Source: Takakia lepidozioides
Taxonomy: Eukaryota; Streptophyta; Takakiopsida; Takakiales; Takakiaceae
Direction of reading: 5' to 3'
DNA length: 64,000 bases
NCBI GenBank assembly: GCA_030704615.1
Contig: CM060732.1
Span: forward strand, 77,729,053 to 77,793,052
Each line of letters opens with the position of its first letter. Position 1 is the stretch's first letter. Positions 21,650 through 31,407 of this stretch are shown here, one piece after another. Made by a program: the position numbers and the translations under genes. Under the pieces are notes generated by a model. The model ran no database searches and was not told where the DNA came from. It saw nothing but the letters and a program-made list of their open reading frames with translations.

Positions 21650-22365
21650 TGTCGCGCACCTCACTTCGGTAAGCTCCCCTTCAAGTCATAGTTACTCGCT
21701 TTGATGCGCGCGCCTGACTCCAACCTGGCCGCCGGGCCAACTTGGAGCTTCGGCTGCTCACCGGGACATAACGGTCCCCCTTGCTTTCCACTAAACCCTC
21801 CACCTATTTGGGACTAGGAGAATTCCTTTGGTAGATGGCAGTCCGGAACAGCTCCCCACTCTTTGGTCGCTTTCCGGCTCGCTCGCTTACTCACTAGTTT
21901 TTGGTCACCAACGGGCTTGCACCGTTCTCGGGGTCACTACTCCCTTATATATACTTCTGTAGCTGTCCGCGGGGATTTCACAACCAGCCATGCCATTTTA
22001 TGGCGAACCACCACGAAAACCCTCGACTCCGGTGATGAGTCGCGGTGAGTCTTGGCCACTCACCACGGCCCCTATGGACCGTGATGAGTCCCAAGACTCC
22101 CCACGACTCCCACCACGAGATCTCCGCCCCCATGGTGAGTCCTATGCCACCCCACTAAGTCCCGCTAAGCTACCACCACCCTTGTGGAGCCACCCCACCG
22201 CAACCCGGTGTGCGGGGCTCCACTAGTGAGCGCCTCCGCTTCCTGAGTGCCTTGGGCACTCAAGGGTGCTTCAGCCCCCCCATACCTAGTCTGCCGCTGC
22301 CCCCACCACAGGGGCAGCCCCTCGTGTGTCCCGACCCCCTGCCCTCAAGGCAAAGGGCCGCGACA
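21650..22365 (-). repeat. Gypsy-B 5' LTR
   Basis: 716 bp, with the same TGTCGCGC...GCGACA ends as the 3' LTR. The apparent continuation of the Gypsy-A integrase frame into CRGPLP at its edge is an artefact of the insertion junction. Confidence 0.92.
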
Positions 22366-22370
22366 TTCTG

Positions 22371-23313
22371 CGAGGTGGAATGTAAGCTCCTTGTGAATCA
22401 TAACAAGATCAATACCATAATTGGAGAAAAATGGAGTTTGCTTGGTCGAAGAATGTATAGTGTTGTTGTAGGCAAACTCAGCCAATGATAGAAGGTCCGT
22501 CCAATTATCTTGGTGATAATTTATCGTACAACGAAGATATTGTTCCAAAATCTGGTTTACACGTTCGGTTTGACCATCAGTCTGTGGATGATTAGCTGTA
22601 GAGAAGTTGATCTTAGTATTCAATATGTGAAATAATCCCTTCCAAAAATTTGATATGAACTGTGGTCCTCGATCAGATACGATGTCCTTCGGGAGTCCAT
22701 GAATGCGGTAGATATTATTGAAGAAGAGTCTTGCAGTTTTCTCGCCGGTAACCGTCTTATTACATGGAATGAAATGTGTCATCTTCGTAAAACGATCTAC
22801 AATAACAAGGATTGAATCGGTGGTCTTGGAAATTAGAAGGTCTGTAATAAAGTCCATAGACACGGACGACCATAGACCCTTGGGAATGGGTAATGGTTGA
22901 AGAAGGCCATAAGGTCGATGTCGTGGTCCCTTTGCTCTAGCATACGTGTCGCAAGATTTTATAAATTCTTTCACGAGTTTCCACATCTGTGGCCACCAAT
23001 AGTCCCTGGATATCAGTTCCATTGTTTTGTTGAAGCCGAAATGTCCTACAGCCGGAAGATCATGACATGCTTGAAGAATTCGAAGTCGTATAGGTCATAG
23101 AGGTACACAGAGAAGTCCCTTGAAATAAAATAAGTCATCTTTGAATTCGAAGTCGTTTGTAACATGTGGGTTGTCTCGAGGTCGATTTAGTTGACTTCGT
23201 AGTGTCGTGGCAAATTGGTCGCTCTTCAGTGCTTCCTGGATCTCCTTTATGATATCTACATCGTCATAGGTGGACATGGATAGCATATTCACTTGGAGAT
23301 TTGCTGGTTTCAA
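22371..23313 (-). pseudogene. Gypsy-A integrase N-terminus and core
   Basis: The minus frame 23022-22371 gives MELISRDYWWPQMWKLVKEF, then the zinc-binding end (SCDTYARAKGP) and the catalytic core with VDRFTKMTHFIP, DIVSDRGPQFIS and NHPQTDGQTERVN, which hold the D,D(35)E-type residues. It stops where Gypsy-B enters (HLAE). About 25 residues present in Gypsy-C after FFSNYG are missing here. A preceding frame (23313-23095) holds the linker between RNase H and integrase, separated by a stop. Confidence 0.88.
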
Positions 23314-23397
23314 GATGATGGATTTCTGCTGGTCAAAAGCTGCATCCCCTTCTTTTGGCGCAAGATACGATTGTCGAGAAAGAACATCTGATTTTCC

Positions 23398-24560
23398 TTA
23401 AAGATGTCCGGGACGGTAGGTAATAACAAAATCAAACATTGCTAGTGACATACTCCATCTCGCTTGACGTCGATTCAAAACACGAGCACTCATAAAATAC
23501 TCAAGGTTTTTGTAATCAGTATAGAATGTGGCCTGATGTTTAGCTCTCTCCAATAGATGACGCCACTCCTCAAAAGCATCAATAATCGCTAGAAGTTTTT
23601 CGTCATGGATTTCATAATTGATCTCCGCAGCGGAAAATTTGCGAGAACGAAAATCAACAAGGTGAAGGCGGCCATCTGTACCGTATTGAGAGAATACCAC
23701 GCCAAGTGTAAAGTCCGATGCATCTGCTTCCAAAAAGAATGGTTTAGATGGGTCTGCATGTACCAGTATTGGAGCCGTTGTGAATGTCTGCTTCAGCCTT
23801 TCAAATGTTTGGTCAGCCTTCTCGTCCCATACAAATTTATCCTTCCATGTGAGTCGTGTCAATGGTGCAACAATTTTGGAGTAGTCATTGATGAAGATTC
23901 TATAGAAATTTGCAAATCCTAGAAAACATTGTACATTTCGGACCGAAGTTGGTTTAATCCACTCGATGATGGTTTGTATTTTCTTCTGATCCATGAAGAC
24001 TCATTTGTCGGAAATAATGTAGCCCAGAAATTCGACTTCAGATTGGTGGAAAAGACATTTTTCCAACTTGGCATATAATCATTTTTTCCCTCAATTTATC
24101 AAGGACAAGGCGTACATGGTGATCATGTTCTTCTTTATTCTGTGAAAATATCAAAATGTCGTCTAAATAGATGACTACAAAGTCATCTAAAATTCTCGAA
24201 AGATGTCATTCATCATGTGTTGAAAAATTGCTGGAGCATTTGTAAGACCGAAAGACACAACACTATATTCGAAATGTCCCTACCTTGTGCGAAAAAGTAG
24301 TCTTCCAGTCGTCTCCTTCTTGTATTCGTATAATAAGGTTGTAAGCTCCTCTCAATTCGATCTTTGTGAAAAAAATTGCTTGTCCAAGTTATTCGAGTAG
24401 TCCGAAAATCAGCGGTAGTGGGTAACGATTTTTTATACTGATTTTGTTGAGCCCACGATAGTCCCCCACATGCGTATAATCCGTCATTCTCTTCACAAAT
24501 AGATAGGTGCTCCGCACATGATCTTTTGGAGACTAGATGATATTGGAAACAATCTGTGAT
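23398..24560 (-). pseudogene. Gypsy-A reverse transcriptase (decayed) and RNase H
   Basis: The 3' part (23994-23398) is open for 198 codons, with [37 protein letters not shown] (RNase H first Asp region), YEIHDEKLLAII, FYTDYKNLEYFM and FDFVITYRPGHL. The 5' part has stops, but the catalytic YLDDILIFSQNKEEH box is still legible near 24170-24130. Upstream RT fingers are only traces. Confidence 0.85.
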
Positions 24561-24579
24561 GCTTGAATTTTATCTCGCT

Positions 24580-25967
24580 TCATTCCAAAAGGGGTCGAGT
24601 TTCATTTTCAATATTTTCCGATGCTAACGGTCGTCCATCGATGACTTCAACAGGGCCGAGAATTTCGTTCCTTACGAGCGTTAAATTGTGTTGGCTTGCT
24701 TTGGCGCAAATCTTGTCAATAACCACGCTGAAGCGCCGCGTCCAAAAGGCTTCTACGGAGATAATCTCGATTTTTGCATCCTGATCTTTACTGGAACTGT
24801 GAACAAGGTATAGAGTCTGGAGGTAGAAAACGACATTTTTTGGTGAGGAATTTGGGGTGTCCACCGCATGGTCCCTACTACTGTGACTGGACATCTCGTT
24901 TTTTTCGACCTCATCGTATTGAACACTTGAGTTGTGCCCCGAGTTTTGAATGTTCTTTTGTTGGGGCAGTTTAATGTTATCTTCTTCTCCGCAATAAAGG
25001 CATAATCCATTCGAACGCCGTCTTTGTTTTTCTTGTGGCAACGGCTTGAATCGGACAACATCAATATGCATAGGATCATTAACAGATTCTGATGGATCGT
25101 TGTGTTTAGTGCCGTAGTAGCAGCGGTATTGTGCGTCGTCGACTATCCAAATCGCTTCTCTTGACGTCTTTCGAACAAACGATTATCGCATGCAATGACT
25201 TGCGTGATGAATTCACTCAGTGTACTCACATTTGGCATTGTCAGCAACAAATCTTTTACATCCTCTTTTAAGCCACATCGAAACTGACTAATGAGACTCT
25301 TCTCATTCCAGTCGAGGTCGCACGCAAGTTGTCGAAATTCGGCAGCATAAACGGAAGCTGGACGTGCTCCTTGTCAAAGATTTCGCATCTTTGTCTCTGC
25401 AACTCTCTCTTTATCATTTTCTCCAAACGTTGCAGTGAACTCGGACATGAACGCTTCAAAATTGTATAGTAAATGTGAATTTTTCACTAATAGCGGTGCA
25501 AACCAAGATAGGGCAGTGCCGGATAGGCTTCTATGTTTAACCTAGTATGGTGGACAATCAATCATTAAGGCGACTATCTCTTGTTCCATATGGCATACTG
25601 ATGTAACAATGGAGCAATGATATGACAAGCTGATGGCTTTAAAGAGATTTGGTAACATGCTACAATGTAGGGCAGACCTGTTTTCATGACCAGACAATGT
25701 TCTTGAATGTACAAGCATTGGAAACTTAGCCTTTTTTAGAAGCTGGTTACTTTAAGACACTTGATACCATGCCAAACTGATATGGATGTTTGAAGATCCA
25801 TTGTTCGACTCCTTCACCTCTGAAATTTGTTGTTGCAAATTGTTGAGAGCGTTGTCAAGATCTTGAGACTGATCAGCTTGTAATTGGGCAGTAGAGGCAC
25901 AAAGTTTTTGCATCTGGAGCTGAAGACTCTCCAATGTGGCAACCATTTCCACAAATGTGCCTTCCAT
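24580..25967 (-). pseudogene. Gypsy-A gag and degenerate protease
   Basis: A start-like frame at 25967-25752 (MEGTFVEMVATLESLQLQMQ) is a coiled-coil-type gag N-terminus. 25459-25268 and 25071-24580 continue it in other frames. The knuckle begins CLYCGEED but lacks the expected His and last Cys. The protease region keeps its C-terminal side (EVIDGRPLASENI), but no D-S/T-G active site is visible. The stretch 25500-25750 does not read as gag and may be a small insertion or decay. Confidence 0.65.
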
Positions 25968-25992
25968 CTTAACTAACTAAGCAACAAACTTT

Positions 25993-26003
25993 AGTCTCGC
26001 CAA
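25993..26003 (-). other. Gypsy-A self-complementary primer site
   Basis: On the minus strand TTGGCGAGACT starts two bases after the 5' LTR end. It is the exact reverse complement of AGTCTCGCCAA, which lies 31 nt downstream of the first base of the LTR TATA box (26274-26264). It does not resemble a tRNA 3' end. This matches the self-priming layout known from Tf1 and sushi-type elements. Confidence 0.65.
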
Positions 26004-26005
26004 AC

Positions 26006-26618
26006 TGTCAAGGACGAGAACATGACTGAACACAAACAAGAGATCAGACTAGAGGTATAAGACTAGACAAGGAGTCAAGGTTGGCGTGGCCAAATGCATG
26101 GTGGATAAACATGAATCAAGATGATCTTTATAACAATGGACAAAAGTACAAGATACTGGAACTCGACTCGAATACTAGAATGCTGGAAACTGGACTTGGA
26201 TACCAGATACTGGAAATTGGACTGGAGTACTGGGATTGGGAACAAGAGTAGCTTGAACTTGTGTTGGCGAGACTGAAGAGTGTCCAGTCTCGCCTCCTAT
26301 ATATACTGGCTACTAATAAGCTCTTCCCTAAGAAGCTTCCCCTATGGAGGTTTTTTGCTGGAGAAGTTTCCAAGATTAACCAAAGGTTTCTTGATGGAGA
26401 AGCTTCTTTAAACAAAAGAGGTATCTTGATGGAGAAGTTACCTCCAAAGGAAGCTTCCTGAGCAGTTTCCCAAGTTACTATTGGTAATTTGGTAAACTCC
26501 CGACAACTTGATAAGTAATGGTAAATCATGATAGATCATGGTAACTTCCGATAACATTATAACTTGGTAACTTCTGGTATTTACTCTTAGTAAGTTCATC
26601 TGGGCTATGTCCGTGACA
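26006..26618 (-). repeat. Gypsy-A 5' LTR
   Basis: 613 bp, ends TGTCAAGG...CCGTGACA on the plus strand. Read on the minus strand it has U3 with GAA/TTC-rich heat-shock-like motifs, then TATATATA (26305-26298), a stem-loop, then the R start. It is followed by the self-complementary primer site. Confidence 0.88.
26264..26305 (-). promoter_or_regulatory. Gypsy-A LTR promoter core: TATA box, stem-loop, predicted RNA start
   Basis: On the minus strand the order is TATATATA at 26305-26298, the left stem arm GGCGAGACTG (26294-26285), a 9-nt loop, then the right arm CAGTCTCGCC (26275-26266), a perfect 10-bp inverted repeat. The A at 26274 is 31 nt from the first TATA base, so it is a likely transcription start, and the first 11 nt would be AGTCTCGCCAA. 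Confidence 0.6.
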
Positions 26619-27203
26619 ATACCCAAGCAGTAACCCGTGTCACTATCCTTGTCGCATGTAGAATACATGGGGGAGGAGAGGAGAGAATGAGTGGGCCCTG
26701 CTGCTGAAATTAGACATCTACCTCTTCCACATGCTACGCGCAATGATGAAACAAACTATTAAGAGAGCTACAACTCTCACAATGAGTACCACCACCGCGT
26801 TCGTGTCATGGAGCAATAGTAGGATCACCAAAACCAGTTCGATGATTTCATGAGCAACATCATGAGTGAGTTTAGTTGTTGTGTGCAGACGGGAGGGAGT
26901 TGTGAGGAATGTCGATAGAGATGTCCCTTTGCATGAAATGCATCTCGCTTGTTTCCAAGAACGAAGAAGAACAAAGAAGTTGGAAAAGAAGAAGGACTTG
27001 GAACTCTTTTGGATTTTCAATAGTACATCATGAATAACTCATTTATACAATTAGTTAGCTTTTTGCACACTAAAACTCAATTGTCTATTCTCAAACCTAA
27101 GCTTTTTAAATTTCTTAAAGTCTCTCTGAAACAAAAAATGTGAGATATACTTATCTGCAAGTAAAACAAGGAAACAGATGGATGAGAAGTTTTCTAAAAG
27201 AGG
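26619..27203. repeat. Spacer with decayed LTR-like repeat
   Basis: The part at about 26990-27150 closely matches 33735-33860 (shared AGTACATCATGA.TAACTCATTTATAC and TTTGCACACTAAAACTCAATTGTCT blocks). It resembles an old copia-type LTR fragment on the minus strand. No gene is seen. Confidence 0.45.
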
Positions 27204-27758
27204 TGTCACAGATATAGCCCAAAGGAACCTACTAGGAGTAAATACCAGAAGTTACCAAGTTACCGGAAGTTACCACGACTTATCGTGATTTACCATGATC
27301 TACCATGATTTACCATTACTTACCAAGTTTAGGGGAGTTTACCAAATTACCAATAGTAACTTGGGAAACTGCTCAGGAAGCTTCTTTTGGAGGAAACTTC
27401 TCCATCAAGAAACCTTTGTTTAATCTTAGAAACTTCTCCAGCAAGAAACCTCCATAGGGTAAGCTTATCAGGGAAGCTTCTTAGTAGCCATTATATATAG
27501 GAGGCGAGACTGGACACTCTTCAGTCTCGCCAACACCAGTTCAAGCTACTCTTGTTTCCAGTTCCCAGTATCATAGCCCAGTTTCCAGTATTTTGGTACT
27601 CCAGTCCAGTTTTCAGCATTCCAGTATTCAAGTCGTGTTCCAATATCTTGTACCCTTGTTCATTGTTATAAAGATCGCCTAGATTCCTATTTACTCATCG
27701 TGCATACGGCCACGCCGACCTTAACTTCTTGCCTAGTCTTGTACCTCTAGTCTGATCT
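27204..27758 (+). repeat. Gypsy-C 5' LTR, truncated
   Basis: It starts TGTCACAG and follows the 3' LTR until 27758, where homology stops abruptly before the final 70-80 bp. TATATATA lies at 27492-27499 and the stem-loop arms at 27503-27512 and 27522-27531. Confidence 0.85.
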
Positions 27759-28605
27759 GTCGTGCGCATACATATCGCTACACAACTACATCGCTGTCCA
27801 AAACCACACAACACGTGTGCACACCACACACTAGTATATCACTAGTCCACCACTAGTGCAGCCACTAGTCCAACCACTAGGCTACAACTAATCAGTCACT
27901 AAGCTGTCACTATGCTGCCCACTATGGCAGTCACTAGTCCACACAATCGCCCCCCTAGCTGGTGCTTAGGTCCCTCTAAGTCTAGGTAGCCACAAGATGT
28001 GATAGTGACCATAGCCTCACTAAGTCCTCCACCACTGTCCCTACTACACTCAAACTCGATAGATCAAGAGGCCGGGTGCAAGAGTTCTTCTTCCAAGCTC
28101 TGAAACCCTAGGTGCACATTCCATGGCCTTGCCGCACCTCTTAGCTCCTGTTCCAGCCTTGCTCTTGCCATGACAAGAGCCCTTTCAATGCTGAAACTCG
28201 AGATTGAAACCCACTCTCAACATACTCCACAAAGTGCACTGATTTGCCCCAAGCCAAATCAACCCTTTCGCTTGGTCTTGCAATCCTTCACACAATGAAA
28301 GCTCGCATTCCCAAGTCCAGTTCTCAGCTTTGCCACCAAAGCCACTATAACCTGCTCTTGACTGGTCCTCTTCCCAATCATGCTTGCTCATGCATGTATA
28401 CAATCTGAAACCATCAAGGTGCTCTGGAATTACCTGCAGTATGGTGCTTTCATCTCTGAAGCTGAAGATCGACTGCCAAGGTCTACCACCTCGTAACCCA
28501 CATCGCCTCCGCTTCTAACAACCAAGAGCTCCACGGTGCTCCTTGCATAACAACCTGGTTTCTCTCATTCTCAAGCAAAAACCACAAGTGCTACAACTAA
28601 CTCGT
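27759..28605 (-). other. Foreign filler inside Gypsy-C, probably a piece of another LTR element
   Basis: This stretch shares nothing with Gypsy-A. On the minus strand a purine-rich AGGGGGGCGAT (about 27960-27947) is followed directly by TGTGTGGACTAGTG, like the polypurine tract and 3' LTR start of a copia-type element. The next 150 bp (27770-27940) is full of CACTAGT/ACTAGTG motifs. A 72-codon minus frame at 28403-28185 (Trp/Gly-rich, YSGFGGKAENW) is not recognised. I infer a fragment joined by template switching or by nested insertion with deletion. Confidence 0.45.
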
Positions 28606-29604
28606 ATCTGAGTCTTTATGGATCAGAGAAACCATCATCGAGTGGATTAAACCAACTTCGGTCTGATATGTACAATATTTTTTAGGATTTGCAAATTTCT
28701 ATAGAATCTTCATCAAGGGCTACTCCAGAATTGCTGCACCATTGACACGACTCACATGGAAGGACAAATTTGTATGGGACGAGAAGGCTGACCAAGCATT
28801 TGAAAGGTTGAAGCAGACATTCACAACGGCTCCAATACTGGTACATGCAGACCCATCTAAACCATTCTTTTTGGAAGCAGATGCATCGGACTTTTTGGCG
28901 CGGTACTCTCTCAATACGGTACAGATGGTCGACTTCACCTTGTTGATTTTCGTTCTCGCAAATTTTCCGCTGCGGAGATCAGTTATGAAATCCATGACAA
29001 AGAACTTCTAATGATTATTGATGTTTTTGAGGAGTGACGTCATCTATTGGAGGGAGCTAAACGTCAGGTCACAGTCTATACCGATCGCAAAAACCTCGAG
29101 TATTTTATGAGTGCTCGTGTTTTGAATCGACGTCAAGCGAGATGGAGTATGTCACTAGCAAGGTTTGATTTTGTTATTACCTACCGTCTTGAACATCTTC
29201 AAGGAAAACCAGATGTTTTTTCTCGACGATCGTATCTTGCGCCAAAAGAAGGGGATGCAGCTTTTGACCAGCAGAAATCCATCATCTTGAAACCAGCAAA
29301 TCTCCAAGTGAATATGCTATCCATGTCCACCTATGACGATGTAGATATCATAAAGGAGATCCAGGAAGCACTGAAGAGCGACCAATTTGCCACGACACTA
29401 CGAAGTCAACTAAATCGACCTCGAGACAACCCACATGTTACAAACGACTTCGAATTCAAAGATGACTTACTTTATTTCAAGGGACTTCTCTATGTACCTC
29501 CAGGACCTATACGACTTCGAATTCTTCAAGCATGTCATGATCTTCCGGCTGTAGGACATTTCGGCTTCAACAAAATAATGGAACTGATATGCAGGGACTA
29601 TTGA
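28606..29604 (+). pseudogene. Gypsy-C RT end, RNase H and linker
   Basis: Homology to Gypsy-A resumes near 28606. The first legible block is [20 protein letters not shown], then FLEADASDF, then a frameshift. After that come VTVYTDRKNLEYFM and RFDFVITYRLEHLQGKPDVFSRR, and a long linker with YDDVDIIKEIQEALKSDQFA. It ends at a stop inside the CRDYWWPQ-equivalent site (29604). The catalytic RT box is absent because the upstream half is missing. Confidence 0.85.
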
Positions 29605-29613
29605 TGGCCACAG

Positions 29614-30780
29614 ATGTGGAAACTCGTGAAAGAATTTATAAAATCTTGCGACACGTGTGCTAGAGCGAAGGGACCACGACATCAACCTTACGGCCTTCTT
29701 CAACTATTATCCATTCCCAAGGGTCCATGGTCGTCCGTGTCTATGGACTTTATTACAGACCTTCCAATTTCCAAGAGCACCGATTCAATCCTTGTTATTG
29801 TAGATCGTTTTACAAAGATGACACATTTTATTCCATGTAATAAGACGGTTACCGGCGAGGAAACTGCAAGACTCTTCCTCAATAATATCTACCGCATTCA
29901 TGGACTCCCGAAAGACATCGTATCTGATCGAAGACCACAGTTCATATCGAAATTCTGGAGGGGATTATTTCACATATTGAATACTAAGATCAACTTCTCT
30001 ACGGCTAATCATCCACAAACTGATGGTCAAACCGAACGTGTAAACCAGATTTTGGAACAATATCTTCGCTGTACGATAAATTATCACCAAGATAATTGGA
30101 TGGACCTTCTATCATTGGCTGAGTTTGCCTACAACAACACTATACATTCTTCGACCAAGCAAACTCCATTTTTCTCCAATTATGGTCATCATCCTCGAGC
30201 AAACTCTTTCCACATGAAGACTGTTGGAAACCTGCTACAGAAAACCTTGCTACTTACCTTGCTATGATTCACAATGAGTTTACATTCCACCTCGCAGAAG
30301 CTCAAAAACAATACAAGGAGTATGCAGATCAACGTCGCCAACTCCAACCCCAGTTCAAGGTCAGAGATCGTGTGTGGCTTCTTCGACGGGACATACAAAC
30401 CTTGCGACCATCAAGGAAGTTGGATTATCAACGCCTGGGACCATTCAAAATTATTCGACAAATAAATCCGGTCAGTTTTCGGCTTGAACTCCCACGAAGT
30501 ATGCGCATCCATCCAGTCTTTCATGTTTCATTATTGGAGTTGTATCATCCATCGAATATTCCAGGGAGAGTCTCCGTACCATCTCCACCAATCGAAGTCA
30601 ATCAGGAAATTGAGTATAAAGTTGACGAAGTCTTAGACTCTCGCATCAAGTATAAACGTCTTGAATATTTCGTACATTGGAAAGGCTACGACATCAGCGA
30701 ACAAACATGAGAACCTTCATCCAACCTCGCCAATACATCTGAAAAAGTCCAAGAGTTTTATCAACGATATCCAGTTAAGT
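29614..30780 (+). pseudogene. Gypsy-C integrase and chromodomain
   Basis: 29614-30267 is open for 217 codons: zinc-binding end SCDTCARAKGPRH, core VDRFTKMTHFIP, DIVSDRRPQFIS (Gly to Arg against Gypsy-A) and NHPQTDGQTERVN. After a frame change, 30264-30710 reads VRDRVWLLRRDIQ, FHVSLLELYHP and the chromodomain VDEVLDSRIKYKRLEYFVHWKGYD, with a stop at the TWEP Trp (30708-30710). It shows the uninterrupted version of the Gypsy-B target site. Confidence 0.88.
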
Positions 30781-31407
30781 CCCGCTCTACACGTTAATAA
30801 GACGTCACAATGATGATGTTAGCCAAGTTAGCTTCAAGGTGAAAACTCCACATTCAATGTATCTGATACACGCTAAGGAAGGAGGAGCACCACATATCAG
30901 TATATATAACTACACTTCCAGCACTCTTGTATATTGTATTGGCAGTATGGAGTCACAGGAACCAGATACATTGGAGTTGTCGCTTACCCAGCTATCAAAT
31001 CAGCCGTTCCGACTCTCACGACCTTCAACATCACGCCGACGTTCTCGAAACGATGAACATCATTGCGACGCGTACTTCTTGTCTGGACCCCGTACGACGG
31101 CAAGTGGAGCCTACTCGAAGTCTGATAATTCTGTTGGAGGTTGAGGTTGAGGTTTCAGACGCAGAGCGCAACGGAATCATGTTTGAAGGCAACTTCGAGA
31201 ATCAAAATACTCAAATCACTGTGTGGTTCCAAGTTCAAGGTGCTGGACACTATCGATGGTTGTAGGGACCTATAAATCATTTGAGTCAAGAATGAAGAGC
31301 CGAATACTTGGCGAGTACCATTCGCCGGATTTTGGATTTTCTCCAACTCTAAGCAAGTCCAAGATTTTACCGCTTCTCGAGGAACTCGGCGCTAGAGGAG
31401 GGGGTGA
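30781..31407 (+). other. Gypsy-C conserved 3' region
   Basis: This is the counterpart of 14304-14840. The frame at 30927-31265 keeps SLIILLEVEVEVSDA, IMFEG and QITVW, then stops where Gypsy-A stays open. A short stretch present in Gypsy-A near 14400-14470 is absent here. Function unknown. Confidence 0.4.

Larger units (their letters stand above)
15480..22365 (-). mobile_element. Gypsy-B: nested Ty3/gypsy chromovirus, minus strand
   Basis: A 6.9-kb element with LTRs at 15480-16197 and 21650-22365 is inserted within the Gypsy-A integrase. The 5-bp flanks TTTTG (15475-15479) and TTCTG (22366-22370) form a one-mismatch target duplication. Comparison with the uninterrupted Gypsy-C copy at 30290 shows the same pre-insertion site. 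A Met-tRNA-type primer site abuts the 5' LTR. Domain order on the minus strand is gag with CCHC knuckle, protease, RT, RNase H, integrase, chromodomain, the standard chromovirus order. Coding is continuous in content but changes frame many times. Confidence 0.92.
13673..26618 (-). mobile_element. Gypsy-A: Ty3/gypsy chromovirus, minus strand, interrupted
   Basis: Two related LTRs (13673-14303 and 26006-26618) start TGTCA and end TGACA and enclose gag, RT/RNase H, integrase and chromodomain remnants, all on the minus strand. The flanks read ATGCC on the left and ATACC on the right, a one-mismatch 5-bp target duplication. The coding region is broken by frameshifts and stops, and by insertion of the complete Gypsy-B element between the integrase core and its C-terminus. 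The integrase C-terminus carries a chromodomain-type block (YEVDEVLDSRIKYKRLEYFVH), which assigns it to the chromoviruses. Its primer site is not tRNA-like but complements its own predicted RNA 5' end (see the separate entry). The element is not functional as it stands. Confidence 0.85.

Noticed and set aside
22345-22370. CRGPLP as the end of the Gypsy-A integrase
   Set aside because: These codons are read from the inserted Gypsy-B LTR.
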